Source: Toxoplasma gondii ME49
Taxonomy: Eukaryota > Apicomplexa > Conoidasida > Eucoccidiorida > Sarcocystidae
DNA length: 64,000 nucleotides
Direction: 5' to 3'
NCBI RefSeq assembly: GCF_000006565.2
Contig: NC_031474.1
Span: forward strand, 1,550,001 to 1,614,000
The first letter of the stretch is position 1, and every line of letters begins with the position of its first letter. Of the stretch, positions 48,601 through 60,743 are shown piece after piece. The translations under genes were made by a program, and so were the position numbers. Under the pieces are notes generated by a model, which saw only the letters and a list, made by a program, of their open reading frames with translations, searched no databases and was not told the DNA's origin.

Positions 48601-51600
48601 AACCTCCTCTTCGCTCTTCTCACTCGGATTCCGCTTTTTCTTCTCGCTGGAGTCCGCCTTCTTCGTCTCTTTCTGTGTCTCAAGAGGGCGCCCTTTTGCT
48701 GGCCTCCTCGAATTGTTTTGACATGAGCGCGGGGCGCTTCGATGTTGCTCCCTCACCCCTGTCGGGCGCTGCATGCGCGGCAGCTGTGAGCGCGTGGTCT
48801 GCGCTCTGGCGCGGAGACGAGAACTGTCTCCAAGTGTCTCCCGATGGCCCAAGTAGAGACGAGAAGCCGCGCCGAAGAGAGCGGTCCTTCCGGTGGGAGT
48901 TCAGAACCGCCTCGAAGAAGCAGAGGGGCGGAAACCTGCGGCTCCTAGACAAAGCTGCGGACTTAGCAAACATGGACGCGCCAGGTAAAGGCCAGAGCGC
49001 CTCGTTTTCTCAGCAACTGCATGCGTCTCTAGCTGTAGGCCTCGCGCTCGACGGCCTCCTGAGTGTCGTGGAGTCGCTCTGTCTTCTCTCCTTCTCCCCC
49101 GACGGCCGGACGACGCTCGACGCCGCCGGCAAGAGCCAGTCCAGTTGGAGCACGCATGCGAAGTCTTTGGGCGCTGACGAGGAGGTGACGCGAGGAGAGG
49201 ACAAAGGAACGAAAGGCAGCGGGGAATCATGCGGTTCCGAGGACCTGGATGCCAGACACAGCGAAGGCGTCGAGACCTGGTCAGAGGCGTTTCTTCTCCC
49301 TCAACAACAGTACCTTCCGCTCCCGTTAACGCGACATCAGGTAACCGACGAGCTTCGATCGACAGCACCCATGTTCACATCCAAAGCTGCTTGCAGGCGT
49401 CGCTGTGTTTCTCTGCCTCACTCTGCACAAATAATTGTGTAGACACCTATCTTCAGAAGAAGTACACACAACGATGTGCAGACTATATGTAGAGCCATAT
49501 CTCTATCTCTCTATCTGTCAGCTTAAATTCGAGCGGAGAGGGCAAGGGGGGCCAGGAAGGCGGCAGAGCGTTCAGTTCTGAGGCGAGGAGGAAGACAGGA
49601 GACGTCGATAGTGATTCTTCGAGAGACACTCGCCAGTTGCGACTGAAAGTTTCCGACAGATTCAGAGAGACTGACAGTTGTTGAAAAGAAGAGGCGCGGA
49701 AGCGTCTAGATTTTTTCCCCGACAACCACGCGGCAGCTGTCGAGACACCTGGGTGCCTGTTGTCTTTGCCGGCCGGGGTAGGAGAGGAGTTTCCGACTTT
49801 TTTTGTGCGCCTCGTGGGTGCCTTTGTATCTGTCTTCACTTGGATTCATGAGTGTTGTGGATGAACGCATCCGCGAAAGTCCTAACGAAGGTCTTTCCGT
49901 CACATTGCTGTTTTACCCCCAGTTGACAGTTGGTCGCACTATGCAGTGTGAGAATGGCCCCGATGCAGAGCCGAATGGTATGTTAGGTCGCGATTCTCGG
50001 CTTGTCAATGCACGCCTCGTAGTTCGCCTCTCGTCTCTCCCGTGTGAAGGTCCCGACCTTCCCCCCTGATTCGTCTCACCTTCTTGTTTCTTTAGGCGAT
50101 ATGTCGATCGATCCTCGGCCTCGTGTGGGCGCCGATTCTCTCGGCAGTGACTTTGACCTTCGCCGCGCTCTCCACTGCTCCGAGTTGTGAAGCACCGCCG
50201 TCGCCGTCCACGCCGTCGCCCGTCCACCTGCTCCCGCTCCTGCAGTGCCTTCATAACCTCGTTTGTCTCGCCTGTGTGTTTCGCATGGAAGCTGCGCGCG
50301 TCGCGCTGGTGCTCTGTCTCGCTCGCTTCGCCTTGCCTTTCTCGCCTGAAGGTCGCGCCTCCGCGTCCCTTTCCTCGGGCGCGAACGCCAAGCCGGGCCT
50401 TGCGGCTCCGCCCACGGCTCAGCTCGCCGCCGAAAGGCCTTCTCTCGGCGCTTCTCTCGGCGCTTCTGTCGCCTCGCCTGCTTCTCCAAACCGCCGCAGC
50501 AATCCGTTCTGGCCAGCGCCCCCGAGGTTCGCTCGCAGCTTCTTTGCACCGGGGAGTCCCCACGCTCTTTCGTCGTTTCCTCCTGCCTTCAATGACGCCC
50601 CGTCGGAGGGAACGGAGCCTGAACGCCTCCGGCGCGCCTCAACCGCGGGTGGGGCGACGCCCGGACTTCGGGAGGGCCTCGCCTTCTCGCGGAGGGAGGA
50701 GGAGACAGCAGCGTCGTCCTTTTCCCCGCTCTCGCTGAGCTGCTTCACCTCGCTCCTCTCGATCTGCGGATACTTTGGAAACATCCTCGGGGCTCGAGCC
50801 TGGGCAGCGGCTCTCCGCGCTCTACAGGAACTGCATGCACTCCTTCAACTCCGAGGTCTCCTAGGCTCGCCGCTTGCTCTGGCCGACTTCCACCCTCGCG
50901 CCCTACCTTCTTCAGAACTCGAGGAAAAAACTGACGCGACAGACTCTTTCTGCCGTCCCCCCTCGGAAATCGTTGCTCTCCTCGACATTCTGCACGAACT
51001 CAACGGGTCCTCGGTCTGGCGACACCAAGCGACCTCACGAGACCAAGCGACCTCACGAGACCAAGCGACCTCACGAGACCAAGCGACCTCACGAGACCAA
51101 GTGACCTCACGAGACCAAGTGACCTCACGAGACCAAGCGAGCTCGCGAGACCAAGCGACCTCACGAGACCAAGCGGCGCTTTTGGAGCGTAGAGAAGCGG
51201 GGCTTGAAGATCCGCTGACGCAGGTTTTTCGAGTGTTGAAAAGACTCCAGAGGACCCGGGTGTCGCCGCAGGTCTTGGCGTCATGTCCCTTCGCCGCGAG
51301 GTCTTTTCGCGGTAGCAGCGCAGCGGCTTCTCGGAGTCTCCAGGCCCTCACGCTGTGCATGAAAGTCAGGGCGACAGCCGTGGCGGCGGCGGCCACAGAG
51401 AATGGCGCCAGTGGGACGGAGGTGTCTCCATTCTCGACTTGCTGGAGTTCGCAGGCCTCAGAGACGTTCTCGGCAGGCTCCAGCGCCTCGTCTTCTCCAG
51501 CGCAGGCGCCCCGCCCCGCATGCGTTTCCGTCTCCAGGTGGCTAGCTGCGGCGCCTCCGCCCGAGTTGAGCATGCAGCAGGTTCAGCAGGACGTGATGCT

Positions 51601-54600
51601 GCGTCTCGCGGCCTCTCTAGGACTTCTCTTTGACTTCTTTCCGCTTTCTTTGTCGGAGGAAGGCCTCGACGCGCTTGTCTCTGCCCTTGGAAGTCTCGCG
51701 CTGCAGCAGTGTGTGGACTCGCACGCGCCGACCCCTCCGGATCTCGCTGCGAGGCAACCGCTGGCAGCTTCCCTCAACGCGTCGCCTCTCTCGAGTCCTC
51801 CCGCTTCGCCGCTGGCTTCCGCCTGCTCGTCGCCTGGCCTCACGGCCGCGAGCCTGTCGCACTCTGCGGCGCACCTTTTGAACCTGCCTGACGCCGCAGC
51901 CTCGCTGCCTGCCTCACAGAACATGTCACAGCTTGCGTCACCGCATACCCCGCAGGATACGTCTCAACATGGCTTGAGTGCGAGAGGGCCTGGGGAGACG
52001 CTCTACTCTTTGCCTTCTTCTTCGGCGTCGTCGTGGGCGTACTTTGAGTCCAGCTGGGCAGGCGCCGAGGCGCGCAGTGAAGAGGAGGAGATTCGGAGTT
52101 TCCCCCTCGGCCGTCTCGTGGAGCTCTGCCTGTTCAACCTTTACCGGCCGTGCTTTCCGCGTCTTGTTCAAGGCTTCCTTGCACCGCTCGTCTGCCTCGC
52201 GACCGCGAGCAGGGCAAAGAGTGAGTCCCAGAACGACGCGGTGACGGCGCTGTGCATCGCCCTGGAGCTGCTGCTTCCGGCTGTCCGCTGCAGAAGCCGC
52301 GCACGCATGCATGCGCCACGAGCGCAGCCCCGTGGAAAGAGTCCGAGGCTCCAAGTCGATTCTGAGAACGCCCCGGACCTTCCTTCCGACTTGCGAGAAG
52401 GACGCGACCGCGGGGGTGAGTTGCTCTGCCGAGAGTACTTCTTTATGCGTTTCAGTGGAAGTCCGCGAGCCGTCGACGATGCTAAACGCATCTCTGAGTC
52501 TATCTCCGACAGCACAACTTGCCTGTTGCCCCTGTGCGCGGAGTCGACGGAGGTCCCCGACCGTGTCTTCGAGGACGAGGGAGAAGCGATGTCATTCCAG
52601 ATCCGCGAGGAAGAAGAAGACCAACTCGCGCTGCTCGCGCCGATGTGCACACTGCTGATTTCCGCGTTTCCTGGGCCTCGCCTTGGAACCCTGTTGGCTC
52701 TTCATCGACTCCTGACGCGCCGCGGAGACTGTCTCCTTCCCCGGAGCTGGGCCTGCATCTTCAGCGCCCTCAGCGCAGCCACGGAGCTCCAGCTCGGCGG
52801 CGCCTACCGGCTCGTGCTTCGACGTCTCGCGGCCCTCACGGCTGCAGGGAAGAGCGAGGAGGCAGGCTCGAGAGAGGGAGGGGAACCAGCAGGAACAGAC
52901 GAGTCTGGAAACGAAGTTGAGGCGAGAGAAGACCGAGCGGAGATTGAGAAGGGTGGACTTGGACTCGAGAGAGAAATCAAGGCTCTCTTTTCGCTCTTCG
53001 AACTGCTCGTCCAAGACTTCGTTGAAGACGTCCCTCTCAGTGTAAGCCGCGACCTCGTGGATCACCTTCGGTTGGGTCTCGTAGCTTTTCGTTCTGGTCC
53101 TCACTAGCCCACTCGCTTTATCCATGCACCTCCTCTCCTGACCTTTTAGCTATTCCTACCTTTCTGTCGGTCAGTCCCCCAGGAAACTCCCTTCCAAACC
53201 GCTTCTGTTGTCTGCCTTGTCCTTGCTGTTTCCAGTCCGGCTGGAGCACGCTGGCAGTCTCCATCGCGGCCTTCGCGAGTTGCTCGCGCCTCGGCAGCTC
53301 CATGGCGTTCCGCGCCGTCGGCTTCCTCTGGACGCTTGCCGACGCTCTCGGTCGGCGCCAGCGAAGCGCAGAAAACGGAGACACCTGTCTCCACCCCAGG
53401 CTCCGCGCTGCGCAGTCGGAGGCGGAAGAGTCGGGGACGAAGGAGAACAAAGCAGAGGAAATCGCCGACCGACAAGAGGAGCGCGAGGCCGGGGAGAGCC
53501 TGGAGGCTTCGGCGGTGCCTCGTGCGTCGCCGTACCTATGTTGCGTCTGTGGGGTATCGATCGAAAGCTTGTGGGAGGAACTGTTTCTTCTCCTGCGTCT
53601 CCTGGCGGTCGATCCTCGCCCTGAGGTGAGGAACTGCGCGCTGCGGAGCCTCACGAGTGCAGTGCGGACTCACGGCCTCAGTCCAGCGCCGCGCGGCCAG
53701 AGCGAACTCGACGCGCCGGCAGAGAGACGCGGAGGCCCAGGACCTGTTGGTGCAGCGCCTGTGGCCTCGAGGGCTCCGGATCGGCGCGAGGAGGCAGAAG
53801 ATGCGGAGCTGCGCAGGGAGGGGAAGTCTGAGGGAGACCGAGTCGGCGTTGGGCGACCTCAAGAGATGCGAAACTGGTCCTGGGAAAGGTAGGTCTGCAG
53901 GGTCGCTTTTTTCGCATCCATTCCACGACAGCAGACGAGGACAGATGGAACGCGGCGACGCCCTGAGACTCCAGCAATGGAACGCTCCTCACATCTCTCT
54001 TGTGTCGACGGTGGCGACGCGTTCTCCCGCGACTGCCGGCTGCAACCAGAGTCGGGAGGGGTCCGTAACAGTGGTTCGCTTCAGAGCATCACTGCATGCG
54101 TGTACGCTTCTTCATCTCCTCCTCGGATCTCTCTGCCTGCACAGCATGCGGCCGCAAGCTCACATGCATATCCACGTCTGAGTCGGCCGGCAGATCTTCG
54201 TGACTTTCTCTGACTCGACAAACCGTCCTTCTGTCTCGTGTGTATGGAGACACACAGACCTGTAGATGACTGGGTCTTCTTTCCTTTTTTTCGCTTCCTT
54301 CTCGCTTGCGACGCAGTTGCATATGCGGGGCGCATCTGCGCCTCTGCACACTGTGCTCTGCCCTGATCATGTTATCCTCCATGTCTCTCCGGTGTCTGTC
54401 TCTCCACGTCTTTGTCTCTGCTTCTTCAGCTGCGTCTTGGAGATCGTCGTAGCAACGCTGGCAGATGTGTACAGGGCGTACACGGAAGCGGTCTCCGGCA
54501 TGATGAAGTCCCCAGGCTCTTCTCTCTCGTCCCCGGTCTCTCCTCCATCTGTGGAGATACAAGAGTCTTCGACTTGTAGCGATCCTGCTCCGCAACCGTC

Positions 54601-57600
54601 AGGGTCTCTCCCTCCTTCCTCGTCTTTCTCCTCGTCTTCTTCTTTCTCCTCGTCACTTTCTTCGTCTCAGCTCATCGTCCACCACTCGCGAGATTCCGCA
54701 GCCAAACAGTGGGCAGAAACAGTTGTCATTGCCATGGACGGCGCTCTGATGCTTCTCCTCAACTGTGGCGCCGCTCAAGCTGCCGACGAAGGGCGACTCT
54801 CTTCTTCTTCTGTCTCTTCTTCTTCTCTCTCTTCTTCTTCTCTCTCTTCTTCCGTCTCTCAACCTTGTCCTTCTCTGTCGCGTTCCTCTGTTGCACTGAT
54901 GCCGCGAGAAGGCCGGAGAGGCCTGGAGAACATGAGAACGGGGAAAGTGGACGTCGGTGTGGAGGCGATTGCTCGTTCAGCCTGCGGTCTTCTTCATCTT
55001 GTTCAAGAGGCACTTCTGTCTCCTCTCTCGGCCTCAGAGATCCGCGTCGCGGCTGCAAAGACTCTCGCCGACGTCCTCAAACTCCCCCAAGCCCGGGTGC
55101 AGGCAAGTTGTAGACTCAGAGGCGAAGGAAAGCACACACACATACTCGAAAACGCAAGGTCGAGAAATGTCAAAACAATCGACGCGTTCGTTTTCCGTGA
55201 CAGATTCAAAAGAGGAGACTTCATCCTCACAAACACTTGCGGCGCACAGGCAGCAGCCCATCAGCCAACTGACTTCATCCATCTATCTCTTTCTGCCTCT
55301 CTGTCTCTATCTGTCTATCTACGTCCACCCGTTATCGAGATTTGTTCTGTCTTACGTATCGATTCACCTCTCTGTCTATCTACGTACATCTATCTATCTC
55401 TGCCGATGTCTCTCTATCCACCTACTGACATGTATACATATATATTTATATAGCTACCTGTGTGCGCCCTTCTCTCTCACCATACACACGTACATATATA
55501 TATATATATATGTATATGTATATATGTATGTATATATATATGTATATATATAATTATATTTTCACATATATCTGTGTAACAGTGTATACATGTCTGGTTT
55601 TTCTTCAGCTCGCGTCTCTGCGTTTCTGCTCTGGGGGCCTCTCGGGAGCCAACCGTGGGCTTCCGCCTTTGTGCGCCGCCACACAGAGTGTCTGGCGCTT
55701 CGGCTGGGGCATTTGGTTTAAGTTTCTTCTTTTCCTTCTTTCTCCTCTGCCGTGCTCCTCGGAAACGTCGCCTCCTCCACCTTCTTTCCTCTCGACTTCT
55801 CTCCGAACTGGATCCGTCACCTGGCCTTCTTCTCTCTCTTCGTCGGACGCGCCTTCTTCGGGGGTCTGCTCTCGGCAGGTGAGAGAGGGCGTTTCCGACC
55901 GCCTTGTGGAGACTGTGACGATGAAGATGCAGGAGCTGTTGGAAGCTGCTTCCCGCGCGCACAGCGGCGAAAAAAGGCAGAGATATTCCTCGAGGGAACT
56001 GGAGAGAAGAAAAGCTGGAGACGCCTCGAGTCTCGCGGGCGCGAGGAGCGACGGCGGGGCTGCAGGTGGCTGTGCAGCCTCACCCGCGGCGGCAAGTCAG
56101 AGAGAAAGTGAAAGGCCTGGGAACACCGAAGAGAAGAGAAGGAAGAACAGAGAGGCGATGACTCCGCCTTGCCCAGATGCCGAAGGCAGAGAGAATGCAG
56201 GGACCCAAGACGGCGACGCAGAGCCCTTCCCGCTCTTCGAATCCGTCCTTGCCTTCCAACTGTACCTCGTGTTGCTGACGAATCCGGCTTATATTCGGAG
56301 ATATGGGCGGCGCCTCCATGCCGCAGTGGTGGGCCTTTTTTCGCAGGCGGACGAGGGCGAGCGTCTCGGCGAGGAAGGCTCAAGGGCGGCGAAAGTTTTC
56401 GAGGACCGCCGAGTCGCTCAAACTGCATGCGCTGAATTTCCTTCTCTCCAGGAGAGAGCGGAGAGGCCTTTCGCGCGGAGAGAGGCTCAGACTGCCTGCA
56501 CCGCAGGGCTTGGTGTGTGTGGCAGGGCCGAGGGAAGCGATGGAGAAGGAGATTCCGGTGTTTCCTTGTCAAAGGGAGGCGAGGAAAATGACATTTGTGC
56601 GAGTCTCTGTGGAGGACGGGATGGGCTGGCGTCTCCGCAGCTCTCTCTCGAAACCGAAAACAGCTTGTTGCCTTCTGAACTTGTTCTCGCCGTGCTCAAC
56701 TTTGCAGCTACAGCACCGAGTCCTGCTCTCTCTCTTCCTCTCTGTTCTCCAGCTGCATCTTCTTCTTTATCACATTGTTCTGCCTCGTCATTCGAGACTC
56801 CTTCTTCGTTCGCCGTTCTGCTTTCTTCGCGAGAGCTGCAGCGCGCGTCTTTAGATTCCCTGCTGTCGTCGCTTCCGGAATTCGGCGGCAGTGCGTCGCA
56901 GCGGAGCGGAGAGGGGAGCCGCTCCCTCTTCTCTCCAGTTATTCTCCAGCTCTCTGACGCGTTCGGCGCAGCCGCAGAACGGCAAGCCCTGGAGTCAGGA
57001 TGCTCCTCCGCAGCGGCCCACAATCCCTTTCAGAGTGGCGCGGAGGAGAGAGAGGCGAGCGCGCGTGAGAGGCGACAGTCAGACGACGCAGGCGGAAAGA
57101 ATCCTTTCTCTCCCCACTTCGAGCGAGAAGAGGAGCCTCGGACGCGACCCGAGTGCCGAGGCGACTCGCGGGCACGCACCCAGGAGAGAGCCGCGGACTG
57201 TGCGGTCGCCAGCAGAGAGGCGAAACATCAAAACGATCTGCTGCTCCTCGACACCGTCCGTGAGAGACTCGCGCTCACCCCCTTCCTCCCGCCTCTGCGG
57301 GCGTCGGTCTCGTTGCTGGCTGCCGTCCTCGACGCACCCAAGAGAACGCGAGAAGAAAGACGCGGAGACCACGGCAGAGAACGAGAGGAAGACCAAAAGA
57401 GAGAACAGGAGGAAGACCAAAAGAGAGAACAGGAGGAAGACCAAAAGAGTGAACAGGAGGAAGACCAAAAGAGAGAACGAGAAGGAGAACCAGAGGGAGA
57501 AGAGCGTGCATCGCCGGAGAGTGACGTGGACGCCTGCGGTCGGAGTGGAGTATGGGAGTTCTGTGAAGAGCGAGTTGACGGAGAAGAGCTGCGGAGACTT

Positions 57601-60442
57601 TTGCAGAGCGAAGAGCAGAACGAAAACGAAGGGATCGAGGAGGCTCTCTTGCGACTCGTACGAGACACACCGATCACCAGCACTGTGCGCGTCTCGACGG
57701 CGCAGGCGACTCTCGTCGAGGCTCTCCTTCAGGTTTGCCCGAGCCCCGTGGACAACCCCGTTGCGTTTTCTCGGCTTTTTCCCCTCTTTGTGGGAGAGGT
57801 GAGGAACCAGAGGGTCTCTTGTGGCTCGAGGAACAGCGAGCAGTCAGCGAGAAACCTTGTGTCGTCTTTTCGCGCAGCTCCAGGACACTGTTGGTTGTAA
57901 ATCATGCGCGCGCGAGAGCCCACACTGAGATCTCAGTTCGTCGTCCAGCAGACAGTCGTCTCCGTCTTCTCTGGCCGGTCGCCTTCATTCGGGCCAGGGT
58001 GTCTCAGTCGTCGAAAAAAACGTCTCTTCACTCCTTCGTCGACTCCCACCGCAGGGTGGACGTCTCTGTTCTCTGAAAAACTGAAGTGAACGCGCGTACG
58101 CGCAGATGTACAGGCACTTCGTCCTTCTCTCACTCACCTTTTCTGTGTTTCACTTTCCTGTTTTCTTTCCAGCGTACCTCCAACGCCTCTCCGTTCCTCT
58201 CGCTGTTGCACCTCGTGCTCTTCGTCTTGTGTATTTCGTTGTTCCTCTCCTTTCGTCCTTCACCCTCCTCGAGTCGCGCTGTCTCCGCAGTCGTTTGGAG
58301 CGTCTCCTTTTTTCTGTTCGATTCTTTTCAGCTCTGCAAAACGTTCCTTCACCCTCACGCCTTCTTCCGGGACTCGGCGAGCTTCGCAGTCGGCTGTCGC
58401 ATGCTGCTCGAATTGCAGATTCTCTTCCGATCTTCGTTCATCTCGCTCCTCTGGCAAGACTACCGACGCATGCAGGAATTTCTTTCTGTCTCTTCGTCTT
58501 CCTCTTCTTCTGTCTCTTCTTCTGTCTCTTCTTCTGCGTTCGGGGCAGGTCTGGGCGAAGAGCGAGAGGTCTCGGTTCCGCAGATGAAGGACGACACTCA
58601 GCCTGGACTCGCGAAAGAGCGGCGGCGGAGCGACCGCCAAGAGGAGGCGGCCCGGAGAGACGCACAGGTCAACGGGGAAGTTTCTGACGAGACAGGGAAG
58701 ACGCGAGAGGCGCGAAGGGGGAACAAGCGAAGCGAGAAAACTCGTAGAGACGAGTCAGGAGCGCGGGGGAAGGCGGAGAGAGGCATGCGTTTCGTGGACA
58801 GCAACAGCTTTGCGCGTCGAAGACCTCAGCAAGACGCATGGCCATGTGCGTACGCGACAGCCACAGGGATTCGCATTGACAAGCCTCAGCCGACTCTCGG
58901 CGCTCTCCAAGCTCGAGGATGCACCGCGCGACAATCCGGAAACCAGGAGTCTGCAAGACGCGGAGGCGACGAAGCAGCTACTCGCGAGCAGGCCGCGCGA
59001 CGAGACTCGCAACAAGAAGCAGGTCCCGCAGAAGACGGAGCACCTCAGAGACCTACTAAGAACGAGGCGAAAGAGAGGAAGGAGAGAAAGGAGAGGAACG
59101 ACGGCGGGGAGGAAGGCGGCCGCGTCAAGGGAAGAGGAGAGACAAAAGACGCCGTTGGCTTTGCAGACGAACCTTTTGAAGTGAGTCCGGGAGCACGAAG
59201 AAGCGACGCCTGCGGCTGTCGCTCGCGTCCCTGCCTCCAGTGCAAGTGTGGGCACAGTCCGACCGGAGTTTTGCTTCTCTCTGCGGTGCCTCTCTTCGAC
59301 GCTTTGACAGTCCTCGCTTCCTCTCGAGCCTCGCCTTCTCTCGACCGGCTGCAAGTCTGGAAACTGGCTGTTCAAACTGCTTGCGTCCTCGTCGAAGACG
59401 CCTCTTGCTTCCTATCGCATCTCAGCTGGCTCTCCCCGGCGTCGCGGAAAGAAGCCGCTTGCGCGCGACACTGCCCCGCAAGCGGCGAGCCGCAGGCAGA
59501 CGCGTTTGCAGACGCGGAAGAAAAGTTCTGGACTGCTGCAACTCACACCCTTCAGTCCTTGCTCCGCATCCTCTCCACGCCTCCTCTTCCGGCTCGCTCC
59601 TCGGAGGCGTCGGGGAACGCGCGGTTCGCGCCTGCTGCGGGTATGCTTGGGCTCGAGTTGGAAGCGAACGGGAGGACAAGGACCGTGCAGACAGAAGACG
59701 GCCTCGCGGAGGCCGGCTCCCAGTCCTCTGCGCTGCCGTCTGCTTTCTTCTTCGACCGATGGATTCTGCGAATCGCCGCAGACGCTCTCGCGAAGCCTGC
59801 CCGACGCGACGCCCCGTCCGCCACATTGTACCCATTCTTTGTCAGTCCATCCCTTCACACAAAGCAGCGAGACCTCACCATTCAGATGGCATACAAATAT
59901 ACACATATAAATATATATATATACATATATATACATATATATACATATATATACATGTATATGTGTATATGTGTATATGCATGTCTATGAATGCCCCAAG
60001 TTCTACATCTATATATATAGATATATATGCATTTATCTGTATTTGAGTGCAGTTGTGTGTATGGGCGTTTGTGTCGACGTGTGAGGATGGAGGGAAATGC
60101 GTTGAGAAACTTCAGGAGGATGCGTTTGTGTTGGGATGCGTCTCCGTTCATGTAGGCCACTGTATCGTGTACCCGTTTCACAGGAGCTGTTGCTGTCGGA
60201 AGAAAATGTGTGTAGTCTTGTCGAGGGATGCCGGAGACGTTTCCGGTTCTCTGCGACAGGAGCGTTTCCCTCAGACCTTGTGCTGCATCTAGGCCGAAGC
60301 AGTTGCTCTGCCGAGTTTCTCCCTCAGGTCAGCGTCTTGGACTACTACTGCACTGCAAGCAGCGAGAGGCCTGCCGGCATCGCCCACGAAGCGTTCTGCA
60401 CGTAAGAAAATGTATCAATCGACCGTCTCAAAAACCACAAAA

Positions 60443-60477
<35 letters not shown>

Positions 60478-60702
60478 CATATATGTATGTATGTATGTAT
60501 GTATATGCATGTATTCCTGTATTCAAATATATCTACGCATTTTTTAGGTGTAGAGTTGCCGTGGTTGGAAAGAAAGTCTCGACAGTTGGCGAGACACCTG
60601 CATGAAATGGTCTTTCTTTCAGTCGCGCCCCAAACACAACGTAGCCTCTCTGTGTGTATATCACCGTGTACATGCGTCTACATCTGCATGTACGTATACA
60701 TA

Positions 60703-60743
<41 letters not shown>

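Noticed and set aside
55462..55608. Upstream part of the frame leading into MON2 exon 5
   Set aside because: It translates a TA microsatellite; the acceptor at 55608 starts the real exon.
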